From NCBI GenBank assembly GCA_963772335.1, contig CAVYXF010000008.1, positions 620,001 through 684,000 of the forward strand: a DNA stretch of 64,000 nt, in the 5' to 3' direction. A program made the position numbers and the translations under genes. Below, piece after piece: positions 51,325 to 59,684 of this stretch (position 1 is the stretch's first letter; each line of letters opens with the position of its first letter). The notes under the pieces are model-generated. The model had not been told where the DNA came from. It saw nothing but the letters and a program-made list of their open reading frames with translations, and made no database searches. Origin of the DNA: CAVYXF01 sp963772335. GTDB lineage: Bacteria > Pseudomonadota > Alphaproteobacteria > Rhizobiales > Rhodomicrobiaceae.

Positions 51325-52755
51325 TTGTCGGGCCAGCCGGCGCTTATCGACGTTAACACTATCGATGAGGTGGAAGCGCTCGTCATCCCGCCCAAAAATC
51401 TGCACGCCCTGATGATTGAGGAGGCCGAACTCGGCGAGAGGATCATGCGGGCGCTGATTCTGCGGCGTGTCGCGCTGATCGAGGCTGGAGCCGGCGGCCC
51501 TGTGCTGATTGGCGCTGAATCCAGCCCGGACGTCATCCGGCTGCAGGGATTTCTCGCCCGCAATGCCTATCCGCATCAACTGCTTGAGCCGATGCAGGAT
51601 CGAGATGCGGCAGAGCTGGTCAGACAGTATTCCCGTGACCTCTCCGATCTGCCGCTGGCGGTCTGTCCCAAGGGTACGATTCTGAAAAATCCGAGCGAGG
51701 CCGAGCTGGCGAAGGCACTCGGAATGGTGCCGATCGACGAAAGTGATCGCACCTATGACGTCGCAGTCGTCGGCGCCGGACCCGCCGGACTCTCGGCCGC
51801 CGTCTATGCTGCCTCGGAGGGGCTCTCGGTGATCGTATTCGATGCGCGAGCCTTTGGCGGCCAGGCGGGAGCGAGCGCCCGGATCGAGAACTATTTGGGC
51901 TTTCCGACCGGTATTTCCGGACAGGCGCTGATGGGGCGCGCCTATGTTCAGGCTCAGAAATTCGGTGCTGTCATGGCGATCCCCAGCGAAGTCACTCGCC
52001 TCGATCTGGCCGAAACACCGAAAATGCTGCATTTGAGGGACAACCGCCACGTCGAGGCATCGATGGTGGTGATCGCGACCGGCGCACGGTACCGGCGCCT
52101 CGACGTGCCGAATTTCGAGGACTTCGAGGGACGCGGCATCTGGTACTGGGCGTCCCCGATCGAGGCGCGCCTGTGCCGGAACGAGGAGATCGTGCTCGTG
52201 GGTGGAGGCAATTCTGCGGGCCAGGCCGCCGTCTTCCTGCGGAGCTTTGCCGCGAAAATTTGGATGCTGGTGCGCGGCCCAAGCCTTGCCGAGAGCATGT
52301 CGCGCTACCTCATCGACCGTATCCGGGCGACCGAGAACATCGAGGTCCTTACCAACACGGAAATTGTAGGACTGTATGGGAGCGCGGAAAAACAACTGGA
52401 GCGCGTGCGCTGGCGCAACAATGTCACCGGCGAGGAAACCGAGAAACCGATCCGCCATGTGTTCCTGTTCATCGGCGCCGACCCGGCGACAACCTGGCTG
52501 AAGGACAGCGGCATAGCTCTCGATGCAAGGAACTTTATCGTAACGGGCTCAGACGTCTGGTCGTCACAAGCCAATTTGGCCGAGGAGAGGGATGGCCGTC
52601 CCTTACCGCTGGAGACGAGCGTGAGAGGCGTTTTCGCCATCGGCGATGTGCGGTCTGGATCGGTAAAGCGGGTCGGCGCCGCCATTGGCGAGGGAGCCGC
52701 CGTCGTGGCGGAACTGCATGCCATTATGGCCAAAGCCACCGCTACTCCTCTGTAG
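51325..52755 (+). CDS. Thioredoxin-reductase-like FAD enzyme, N-terminal domain truncated
   Basis: From about residue 145 the product is a complete FAD/NAD(P) oxidoreductase: AVVGAGPAGLSAAVYAASEG, FGGQAGASARIENYLGFPTG, VVIATGARYRRLDVPNFEDF, IVLVGGGNSAGQAAVFLRSF and GVFAIGDVRSGSVKRVGAAI. The usual redox CxxC is absent. The N-terminal part (GEFVAEVGQLSGQPALIDV, in frame from 51235) is the second half of a cyclic-nucleotide-binding domain, whose first half is missing or out of frame after a TGA at 51232. No good start codon is visible. The enzyme seems cut at its 5' end next to the excisionase gene. Confidence 0.8.
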   Translation: MSGQPALIDVNTIDEVEALVIPPKNLHALMIEEAELGERIMRALILRRVALIEAGAGGPVLIGAESSPDVIRLQGFLARNAYPHQLLEPMQDRDAAELVRQYSRDLSDLPLAVCPKGTILKNPSEAELAKALGMVPIDESDRTYDVAVVGAGPAGLSAAVYAASEGLSVIVFDARAFGGQAGASARIENYLGFPTGISGQALMGRAYVQAQKFGAVMAIPSEVTRLDLAETPKMLHLRDNRHVEASMVVIATGARYRRLDVPNFEDFEGRGIWYWASPIEARLCRNEEIVLVGGGNSAGQAAVFLRSFAAKIWMLVRGPSLAESMSRYLIDRIRATENIEVLTNTEIVGLYGSAEKQLERVRWRNNVTGEETEKPIRHVFLFIGADPATTWLKDSGIALDARNFIVTGSDVWSSQANLAEERDGRPLPLETSVRGVFAIGDVRSGSVKRVGAAIGEGAAVVAELHAIMAKATATPL

Positions 52756-52768
52756 GAAGCCTAACTTG

Positions 52769-53956
52769 ATGGCGGACCCAGGAAAAATCCCGCAGCCGGG
52801 CGCGCAGGATGCAGCTGAAAAGCCGCCTGACTCCCTTCTTGCAGCGAGAAACGGAGCCTTCAGCGATCCGCCAACACTCGAGCCTGCTATCGCCGCCGAA
52901 GTTGCGCAGCTGCGCTACATCAATGACCGGCTGCCCGGCATCACCCGCCTGCCGGCCGGTGACGGTTTCATTTATCGTGATCCAGGCGGCCGATTGATCT
53001 GCAGCGAAAGCGAATTGGCGCGCTTCAAAGCGTTGAGGATTCCGCCGGCCTGGACCGACGTATGGATCTGCCCTGATCCCGGCGGTCACATCCAGGCCGT
53101 CGGCCGCGATAAACGCGGGCGCAAGCAGTACATCTATCACCGGCGTTGGCGCGCCGTGCGCGACGAAACGAAATTCGAGCACATGCTGACTTTCGGGTGC
53201 TCGCTGCCACGCATAAGGCAGCGGGTCGAGGCTGATCTCAGACGCCGCGGCCTGCCGCGCGAGAAGGTGCTTGCCGCCGTGGTGCGCCTGATGGAGCGCT
53301 CGTTAGGCCGCGTCGGCAATCCAGAATATGCCAAGCAAAACAGCAGCTTCGGCCTGACCACTTTGCGTCATGATCACGTCCGGATCATCAGCGGTCGTAT
53401 CGAGCTCGATTTCCGCGGAAAGCATGGCGTGCATCATCACAAGGTGATCAGCGACGCAGCGTTGGCCCGTATCCTCAAGAGCTGCCACGAACTGCCAGGC
53501 TCGGAGCTCTTCCAGTATGTCGATGAACGCGGCACATTACGCCGGATCTCATCCGAACACGTAAACGTCTATCTGCGGACGACGGCCGGCTATCACGTCA
53601 CCGCCAAGGACTTCCGCACCTGGGCGGGCACCAATCTCGCCGTCCTGGAGATGGTGAAGCTGCGCGAGCCCAAGCCCACCAGGAAGGGCACGATCACGGT
53701 GGTCAAATGCGTGGCCGCCCAACTCGGCAACACGCCGGCCGTCTGCCGCAAGGGCTATATCCATCCGCGCGTGCTCACCTCCTATCTGGACGGCCTACTG
53801 AAACCGACCCTGGCGACGCTTGAAGCCAGCATCCGTGCCCCCGAGATTTGCGCGGTCGAAGGGATGGTGCTGACGCTGCTCGAGCAATGGGCCTCAGACG
53901 GCAACAGCGCGATCGTGGCGGCCAGCCATGCGGTGCGTGTCGCCCTGGCAGCTTGA
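52769..53956 (+). CDS. DNA topoisomerase IB
   Basis: The 395-residue product is a bacterial (poxvirus-like) type IB topoisomerase: LRYINDRLPGITRLPAGDGF, RFKALRIPPAWTDVWICPDP, IQAVGRDKRGRKQYIYHRRW, FGLTTLRHDHVRI, DFRTWAGTNLAVLEM and GNTPAVCRKGYIHPRVL with catalytic Tyr330. It relaxes supercoils through a 3'-phosphotyrosine. It starts 13 bases after the FAD enzyme and its stop abuts the stop of the convergent NRAMP-like gene. Confidence 0.94.
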   Translation: MADPGKIPQPGAQDAAEKPPDSLLAARNGAFSDPPTLEPAIAAEVAQLRYINDRLPGITRLPAGDGFIYRDPGGRLICSESELARFKALRIPPAWTDVWICPDPGGHIQAVGRDKRGRKQYIYHRRWRAVRDETKFEHMLTFGCSLPRIRQRVEADLRRRGLPREKVLAAVVRLMERSLGRVGNPEYAKQNSSFGLTTLRHDHVRIISGRIELDFRGKHGVHHHKVISDAALARILKSCHELPGSELFQYVDERGTLRRISSEHVNVYLRTTAGYHVTAKDFRTWAGTNLAVLEMVKLREPKPTRKGTITVVKCVAAQLGNTPAVCRKGYIHPRVLTSYLDGLLKPTLATLEASIRAPEICAVEGMVLTLLEQWASDGNSAIVAASHAVRVALAA

Positions 53957-55243
53957 TCAAAGAACGGCAAGCGCGGTCATGAGCACAACGCTCGCTACCA
54001 TCAGGATGACCGCCGCCCATCCGATCGTCAGCAAGCCCGAGCCAATGGCGGCATGGCCCATGACGTCGCGGCGGGATGCGAGCATGATCATCATGGCCAG
54101 CATCGGCGCCGCAACTATGCCGTTCGCCACCGCGCTGAGCACCAGGGCGCGCATCGGATTGATGCCGATCAGGTTGATCGCCATGCCAATCGCGGTGGCG
54201 AGGACCAGAGTGGTATAGAAGGCCTTCGCCTCACGCGGCCGCCGGGACAGGCCGACCGGCCACTGCCGCGCCTCGCCGATCGCGTAGGCGGCCGAGCCGG
54301 CAAGGACCGGGATGGCGAGCAATCCCGTACCGATAATGCCGGCCGCAAAAAGTATGAAGGCGAGCGAACCGGCAGCGGGGCGTAAGGCTTCCGCGGCCTG
54401 CGCGGAGCTCTCGATCCGGGTGACACCCGAGGCGTGGAGGGCTGCCGCGGTCGTGATCATGATCGAGAGGCTGACCGTGGTCGCTATTCCCATCCCCACA
54501 TAAGTGTCGAACCGGATGCGCTTCAGCTCGGCCAGCACCCTCTCCTGCGTCATGGTGCCACGATTTGTATCGACTCTGGCTTCCTCCGCCTCCTGGACGG
54601 ACTCCCAGAAGAAGACATAAGGGGAAATTGCCGCGCCGAAGATCGACACCAAGATGGTCGTCCAATCAGAGGTCAATGAGACGGTGGGTGTGAAGCCGGC
54701 GATCACGTCGCGCCATTTCACTCCGGCTAGCAAAACCGCCACGAGGTAGGTCAGGAGCGAAAGCGTGCTCCATTTCAGAAATGTGACATATCGGCGGTAG
54801 GGGACGAATACCAGCAGGTTGATGCAAAGCGCGCCAAACAGCACGACGTAAATGAGATGCGGTCCTCCGGCCAAAAGGCGGGTGACTTCGGCCATCGCTC
54901 CGATATCGGCTCCGATGGCGATCGCATTCGCACAAAAGAGCAGAACGACACAGACATTCAGCAGCCAGGGCGAGTAATGGCGCCGGATATTCGCCGCCAG
55001 CCCCTGGCCTGTCACGCGCCCGATCGTCCCGCTGATTTCCTGCACGGCGGCCACGATCGGAAAGCACAGGATCGACAACCAGCAGAATGCATAGCCGAAG
55101 AGTGCGCCCGTCTGGCAATAGGTCCCGATCGCGGTCGGATCGTCGTCCGATGCGCCGCTGATCAGCCCTGGCCCCAGACGGCCCAAGACAGAGCCGACGG
55201 GAGCAGGGCCGGATGCATCAGCCTTTGTCTGTGCAGGTTTCAT
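53957..55243 (-). CDS. NRAMP-family membrane transporter, atypical motifs
   Basis: The 428-residue product has about eleven membrane segments in the NRAMP arrangement: LGPGLISGASDDDPTAIGTY in helix 1, ISPYVFFWESVQEAEEARVD in helix 6, and LVLATAIGMAINLIGINPMR. Classical NRAMP manganese/iron transporters have DPGN in helix 1 and the metal-binding A/M-x-x-M-P-H in helix 6. Here these are DPTA and ISPY, so the metal-selecting methionine and histidine are missing. The ion may be magnesium-like or the substrate different. ATG 55243 (MKPAQTKADA) is chosen as start. Confidence 0.85.
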   Translation of the reverse strand: MKPAQTKADASGPAPVGSVLGRLGPGLISGASDDDPTAIGTYCQTGALFGYAFCWLSILCFPIVAAVQEISGTIGRVTGQGLAANIRRHYSPWLLNVCVVLLFCANAIAIGADIGAMAEVTRLLAGGPHLIYVVLFGALCINLLVFVPYRRYVTFLKWSTLSLLTYLVAVLLAGVKWRDVIAGFTPTVSLTSDWTTILVSIFGAAISPYVFFWESVQEAEEARVDTNRGTMTQERVLAELKRIRFDTYVGMGIATTVSLSIMITTAAALHASGVTRIESSAQAAEALRPAAGSLAFILFAAGIIGTGLLAIPVLAGSAAYAIGEARQWPVGLSRRPREAKAFYTTLVLATAIGMAINLIGINPMRALVLSAVANGIVAAPMLAMMIMLASRRDVMGHAAIGSGLLTIGWAAVILMVASVVLMTALAVL

Positions 55244-55521
55244 GTGCTGGAACCGTTGCGTCTCGCGGCGCGGCGCTAAGCCCCGGCGGCCGGTATCTGG
55301 CACCATTGCTCCGTCAGTCCGGCCTCCCATCGCACTGACGAGGATCATGTTCGCGTGCGGCCTCGGCGCGTCGGCGCCGCAAACACCGCGCCGCAGTGAC
55401 GGCCGTCAGCATTCCCCTGGCGCAGCTGTCCTATCCTGTGGGTGGCACCTCTAGCCGATTCCGCCAGCTGGGCCTTCGTGCTTCCGCCATTGTTTTTCCA
55501 CTCTTGGTCTTACTGAGAGCA

Positions 55522-56940
55522 ATGATCAGCAAACGTGCACTGCTCGTCCTTCTTGGCGCCGTCCTGGGCGGATGCCTGCTGGCGCTTAGCATCGCCATCT
55601 ACCTGGAGGGCAGCATGGAGGCCGTCCTGGACCGCGGCAAAGCGCTCTTCGCGCAGCGGCCGGGTCCGCCTCCGCGGCAGCAGCAGCCTCCGCCGGAGGT
55701 AGCTGTCATTGAAGTCCATCCGGTGGAGGTGCCGCTTCCGGTCGAGTTCGCGGGGCGGGTGGCGGGGTTCCGTGAGGTGGAGGCGCGCTCTCGTGTCGGC
55801 GGTCCCATTCTCAAACGCGAATACCGGGAAGGCGACCGCGTCAGCGAAGGGCAGGTGCTGTTCCGCATCGATCCTGCGACTTACGAGGTCGAGCGCGCAC
55901 GCGCTGAGGCGCAACTGGCCCAGGCTCAGGCCCAGGCGACGCAGGCCGAGCAGAATTTCACACGTGTCCAGCAGCTCGCAACCCGGGAGGTATCGAGCCG
56001 CCAGCAGCTCGACGAGGCCCGTGCGCAGCGCGATCTGGCCCGCGCCGCCGTCAAGTTCGCCGAGGCCGCCGTCAACGCGGCGAAGCTCAATATCAGCTAC
56101 ACGATAATAACGGCGCCCGTCACCGGCGTCACTTCACTGGATTCGCCGCCCGAGGGGACGCTGGTCATCGCCCAAGAGACGGTCCTGACCCTCATCACCC
56201 AGCTCGACCCGGCCTATGTGGACTTCTCTTTCACCGACGCACAGTACAAGGCGTTCCGCGAATTGAACCAGCGGCGCAGGCAGCCGATCAAGCCCAAGGA
56301 CCTGACCGTGGAACTGCATTACGACGACGGCACCGTATACCCGCTTACTGGAAGGATCGAGATCGCCGCCAAAACGGTCGCGCCGGACACCGGGACGATT
56401 GAGGTCCGCGCCATCTTCCCCAACGCCGACGGCGCCATACTGCCGGGGCAGTTCGTTCGGGTCGCCGTCGAAGGCATCACCCTGCCGGACGCCATCGTCG
56501 TGCCTGAGCGCGCCATCGCGCAGGGACCGCAGAGCCCCTTGGTGTTCGTCGTCAACGCCGCGGCGCAGGCGGAAGCGCGAAACGTGCGGTTAGGGCCGCA
56601 GGTTGCGTCCGGCTACGTCATCGAGGAGGGCCTTCACCCAGGCGAGCGCGTCGTCGTTGACGGCATCATCCGGTTACGGCCAGGCGCCTCGGTCAGAACC
56701 GTGCCCGCGGACGCCTCGCCTTCAGCAAACCACCAAGCCGAAGCGGGCGGGTCAAACCGCAGCGGGCGGAAGACAGCAATGAACTCCAAATGCTTCATTG
56801 ATCGGGCGGTGCTTGCCTCGGTCGTTCCATCGTCATCATCCTCGCAAGCTTCACCGCAATACGCGCGCTGCCGGTCGCGCATACCCGAGGTCGTGCCGCC
56901 CGAGGTGGTGGTCACCGCGACCCGCCGCAGCGCTATGTAA
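55522..56940 (+). CDS. RND efflux periplasmic adaptor, fused at the end to a pump remnant
   Basis: The protein is an HlyD/AcrA-type membrane fusion protein. It has an N-terminal anchor (LVLLGAVLGGCLLALSIAIY, possibly a lipobox at LGGC), a barrel-sandwich domain (RVGGPILKREYREGDRVSEG), a helical hairpin (AEAQLAQAQAQATQAEQNFT), and the beta-barrel and membrane-proximal domains (GAILPGQFVRVAVEGITLPD, VDGIIRLRPGASVRTV). The adaptor proper ends near residue 415. There is no stop; translation continues into 54 codons derived from the N terminus of an RND pump before stopping at 56940. ATG 55522 follows GAGAG. Confidence 0.85.
   Translation: MISKRALLVLLGAVLGGCLLALSIAIYLEGSMEAVLDRGKALFAQRPGPPPRQQQPPPEVAVIEVHPVEVPLPVEFAGRVAGFREVEARSRVGGPILKREYREGDRVSEGQVLFRIDPATYEVERARAEAQLAQAQAQATQAEQNFTRVQQLATREVSSRQQLDEARAQRDLARAAVKFAEAAVNAAKLNISYTIITAPVTGVTSLDSPPEGTLVIAQETVLTLITQLDPAYVDFSFTDAQYKAFRELNQRRRQPIKPKDLTVELHYDDGTVYPLTGRIEIAAKTVAPDTGTIEVRAIFPNADGAILPGQFVRVAVEGITLPDAIVVPERAIAQGPQSPLVFVVNAAAQAEARNVRLGPQVASGYVIEEGLHPGERVVVDGIIRLRPGASVRTVPADASPSANHQAEAGGSNRSGRKTAMNSKCFIDRAVLASVVPSSSSSQASPQYARCRSRIPEVVPPEVVVTATRRSAM
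56779..56940 (+). pseudogene. Remnant of an RND-type multidrug pump (AcrB/MexF family)
   Basis: MNSKCFIDRAVLASVV matches the start of HAE1-family RND pumps, where IDRPVLA is typical. The next bases read on in a +1 frame as SIVIILASFTAIRALPVA, the first membrane helix, and then return to PEVVPPEVVVTAT, the conserved proline-rich periplasmic start. At least two indels and a stop at 56940 follow, and the remaining roughly 3 kb of a pump gene is absent. It is in frame with the upstream adaptor. Confidence 0.7.
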
Positions 56941-57176
56941 TCTATGTCGACCAGGCGAGGAGCTTTACACGCGCGGCGGCCTGCGAGCCGGGTCTTGATG
57001 AACACGGCGAAGGAAACGCCACAGCAGAAAGGCGCTGCGCTTTTCCGAATTGCTGGCCGGAGCCCTCGCGCATCCGCGGCTGATTGTGTTGATGAGGCGC
57101 CGTCCGACGCGGTGGGCGTGATCCCATACATGGCCCGCAACATCGCTAGTACGCCACGGTTCGCGCGTGCGCTCTT

Positions 57177-57565
57177 TCAGCGATGCATCTGCGAATTCAT
57201 CAGTTCGGGCGCTGGCATCATGTTGTTCATATTGGCCATGATCACCAGGACCCCACAATCACCAGGAAGACGATCAGCACGCCGAACGCCAGCGCCAGCA
57301 CGTTGTTGGTGTTGTCAGGCGCCGTGGTGATATGCAGGAAAAATACCAGACGCACACCCATTTGCGCGATGGCCAGGACGGCGAGCCCGAGATGCACGCC
57401 CGGTCCCCACAGCACCGACGTGTTGGCGACCCAGAACGACGTTGCCGTGAGGATCACAGCCAAGGCTAATCCGATGGTGTAGACGAGCACACCGGCCTGC
57501 CACCCCTCTTGCGTCTCGGTCGACGTTGCCCCCTCTCCGGGAGCACGATCGTAAGGCGTCGTCAT
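57177..57565 (-). pseudogene. cyoD: Cytochrome o ubiquinol oxidase subunit IV (CyoD), frameshift near the C terminus
   Basis: CyoD helps assemble the CuB site of the bo3 quinol oxidase. The frame from ATG 57565 has three membrane helices (VLVYTIGLALAVILTATSFW, HLGLAVLAIAQMGVRLVFFL, NVLALAFGVLIVFLVIVGS) and stops at 57242. One base deleted near 57247 hides the family's end: the other frame continues LVIMANMNNMMPAPELMNS and stops at 57177, giving a normal length of about 129 residues. The start overlaps the stop of a cyoC fragment. Confidence 0.85.
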
Positions 57566-57657
57566 GGGCGAACTCCCTCTAGATAGACCACAGTGAACAG
57601 CCCGACCCAAATGATGTCGAGCGCATGCCAGAACAGGGCAAAGCAAAAGAGGAGCCG
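57562..57657 (-). pseudogene. cyoC: 3' end of cytochrome o ubiquinol oxidase subunit III (CyoC)
   Basis: The reverse strand reads RLLFCFALFWHALDIIWVGL followed by FTVVYLEGVRP and TGA, the exact C terminus of CyoC/CoxC (FWHxxDxxWxxxFxxVY). It overlaps the cyoD start as in intact cyo operons. Homology stops abruptly at about 57657, where a PQQ dehydrogenase fragment of the opposite strand begins. The remaining 170 or so residues of CyoC and cyoA and cyoB are absent. Confidence 0.8.
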
Positions 57658-57661
57658 GCAG

Positions 57662-57817
57662 CTCTGGCAGGGCTGCCTGCCAGCCGGCGGCCAGTCGACG
57701 CCGATGTCTTATGTCACAGCCGACGGACGGCAGTTCGTGGTGATCGTGGCGGGCGGCCACGGCTCGATCAACACCAAGGCCGGCGATTACGTCATCGCCT
57801 ACGCGCTGCCGAAGTGA
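57662..57817 (+). pseudogene. 3' end of a membrane-bound PQQ glucose dehydrogenase
   Basis: LWQGCLPAGGQSTPMSYV, then GRQFVVIVAGGHGSINTKAG and DYVIAYALPK with a stop at 57817, match the last propeller blade of quinoprotein glucose dehydrogenases (LPAGGQATPMTY ... AGGHG ... GDYVVAYALP). About 50 of some 800 residues remain. Homology begins within five bases of where the cyoC fragment of the other strand ends, so this is a clean rearrangement junction. Confidence 0.75.
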
Positions 57818-58036
57818 AGCCGGGTTGCGCGCGCTGCGTGGCCTTGTAAAAGCGCGTGCAGAATGGCGTTGATCTGCAGCACCCACAACCTTGTAGATGT
57901 CGGACGCCAGTGACCGGCTCAAGACTGCTGCACGATCTTCGATCCAGCGTGCCAAGCTCTGTTAACGATATACCGTCATTGCGATAATTCAGTTTTTCAC
58001 TTTCCGGCCCAGTAAGCCAGGAATGGTTCGCAATTG

Positions 58037-58052
58037 TTTGATCGGCATCAAA
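58037..58052. promoter_or_regulatory. FNR/FixK-type box
   Basis: TTTGATCGGCATCAAA contains TTGAT, four bases, ATCAA, the full consensus for FNR/FixK proteins. Its centre is 66 bases before the start at 58111. A class II position (-41.5) would place transcription start near 58086, leaving about 25 bases with the GGAGG site. This implies induction under low oxygen. Confidence 0.75.
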
Positions 58053-58110
58053 GGCAGACCAGCCGTCTCGATGAGACTCTAACAAAATTGGAGGAGAGGA
58101 GGAGACGAAA

Positions 58111-58677
58111 ATGGAAATCTCGACTCACGATCTTTGGACTGTCATGCATGGGATGGGTTTCGGAGCGCTGTTCATGCTAGCGTTTTCGGGCGCCCTTGCT
58201 GAGCTTTACCGGTTGTCGGCGCCGAGTGTGTCGTCGGCAATGAGCGAGAGAGAACAAAAGGCGCTCAATTTTTTTCTGGTAGCGATGGTCGTCCTCGCGT
58301 GGCTGACCGTCTTTAGCGGCGCTTACATAATCTACCCTTGGTATCGCGCGGTCCCGCCAGCCGATGTCACCGATCTCGCGGACTATCCACGGCGGCTGCT
58401 CTTGTCGAGCGGGAAGACCTCCGAATGGCATAACATCGGCATGGAATGGAAAGAACACGTTGCATGGCTGGCTCCGATCGCCATCACCATGGTTGCATAT
58501 GTGACGATGAAATATGGGCGAGCGATCATTCAACACCGGAATATGCGCATCGCGGTGTTGAGCTTCACTGTTGCGGCATTCGTCGCTACGGGAGTGGCCG
58601 GCGCATTCGGGGCGTTCTTGAACAAATATGCTCCGGTTCGTGGTGGCAGCGCAATCGTTCTGATTCAGGGGGACTAG
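58111..58677 (+). CDS. Integral membrane protein, likely oxygen-regulated, unknown function
   Basis: The 188-residue product has four predicted membrane segments: MGFGALFMLAFSGALAELY, FFLVAMVVLAWLTVFSGAYI, VAWLAPIAITMVAYVTM and VLSFTVAAFVATGVAGAFGA. Histidines lie at membrane ends (TVMHGMG, EWHNIGMEWKEHVAW), which could coordinate haem as in b-type cytochromes. The family is not recognised. GGAGGAGAGGAGGAGA precedes the ATG. It is directly behind an FNR/FixK box and two bases before a second membrane protein gene. Confidence 0.75.
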   Translation: MEISTHDLWTVMHGMGFGALFMLAFSGALAELYRLSAPSVSSAMSEREQKALNFFLVAMVVLAWLTVFSGAYIIYPWYRAVPPADVTDLADYPRRLLLSSGKTSEWHNIGMEWKEHVAWLAPIAITMVAYVTMKYGRAIIQHRNMRIAVLSFTVAAFVATGVAGAFGAFLNKYAPVRGGSAIVLIQGD

Positions 58678-58679
58678 TC

Positions 58680-59024
58680 ATGAGCATGTCGCAAAACCCG
58701 GTCGAGACAATCCCCAATGGCCCTGGCGCGGCTGCCATTTTGGCTGCGGGCATAGGTTGCGCTGCTGTCGGCATTTTGGCACTAGCAGGGGACGCGTCGG
58801 AGACTATTGGCAAGTTGTTGAATTTCTACAATCCGGTCGGGGCACTCTCCGGCGTAACAACGCTCTCAATTATCATCTGGCTCGGGGCGTGGTTTGTCCT
58901 AGGCAGTCTCTGGGCGAGGAAAACGGTCGCCCTTGGAAGGGGCAATCTGGTGGCATTCGCGTTGCTGCTTGTCGGCCTGCTGCTTACTTTTCCTCCCTTC
59001 ATGGACCTTCTCCAAGGAAGGTGA
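58680..59024 (+). CDS. Small integral membrane protein, partner of the preceding gene
   Basis: The 114-residue product has three membrane segments: AAAILAAGIGCAAVGILALA, GALSGVTTLSIIIWLGAWFV and GNLVAFALLLVGLLLTFPPF. It begins two bases after the stop of the preceding membrane protein, so the two should be made together and may form a complex. No family was recognised. ATG 58680 was preferred over the second methionine two codons later. Confidence 0.7.
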   Translation: MSMSQNPVETIPNGPGAAAILAAGIGCAAVGILALAGDASETIGKLLNFYNPVGALSGVTTLSIIIWLGAWFVLGSLWARKTVALGRGNLVAFALLLVGLLLTFPPFMDLLQGR

Positions 59025-59684
59025 GGGGACGGTCACGCGTCATAAAGAATTGTCGAGCGCGACGCCGAACGTCACGCTCGATTTAGATTCTCGATTTAGA
59101 TTAGAGAAACCTCAATTGCCAGCTACATGGGAACCGCTTCTGGTCCACGCCTGCCTGCGGTCGATGTTTCCCTAATGTCCGGTTCCACCGCCTTGCGGCT
59201 GATCACCCGATTGGCAAGAGAGTCGGCTCGTTTGACCAGAACCGGCCGCCGTGGCTCCTTCCCAGCATGACGGCACACGCCTCAAAGCCGTCCTCAGGCA
59301 CACTTCCGCTTCGACCCAAACGGGCCTTCGCCTCTCGCTGGTTGCACGGCAGGCAAGCGGCGAATCCGGACGTAGGCCGGCAGGCGACTTTCGCCTCGGC
59401 GTAACAGCGAGCACATCAGCCCAGCTCCCGACGATGGATCAGATTATGGGGATCTGGGCCTGTTCATAGAAATGGTCAGGTGTTTCGCATATCGGCAGCT
59501 TATATTACCGCAATGGTTTCCTTCCGCGGCTGCCCCGTGGTAAAGTTCACGCAAATACTCGGAGACTTGGCTAGTTGCTGCGGAGGATGGTTATGTGCCC
59601 CGTTTGGCAAAGAGTCATCTTCATAGTAGTGGGCTTGGCACCTGCGGTTTCTTTGGCCGTGGCAGATTTTCTCCATTCGTACCA
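59025..59684 (+). other. Intergenic region before the histidine kinase
   Basis: About 660 bases without a supported gene. Open frames at 59172-59414 and 59251-59469 oppose each other and lack family features. A 48-codon frame at 59587-59733 with a hydrophobic core and a GGAGG before it is discussed among the rejected items. No FNR, EcfG or sigma-54 site was found. Confidence 0.4.
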
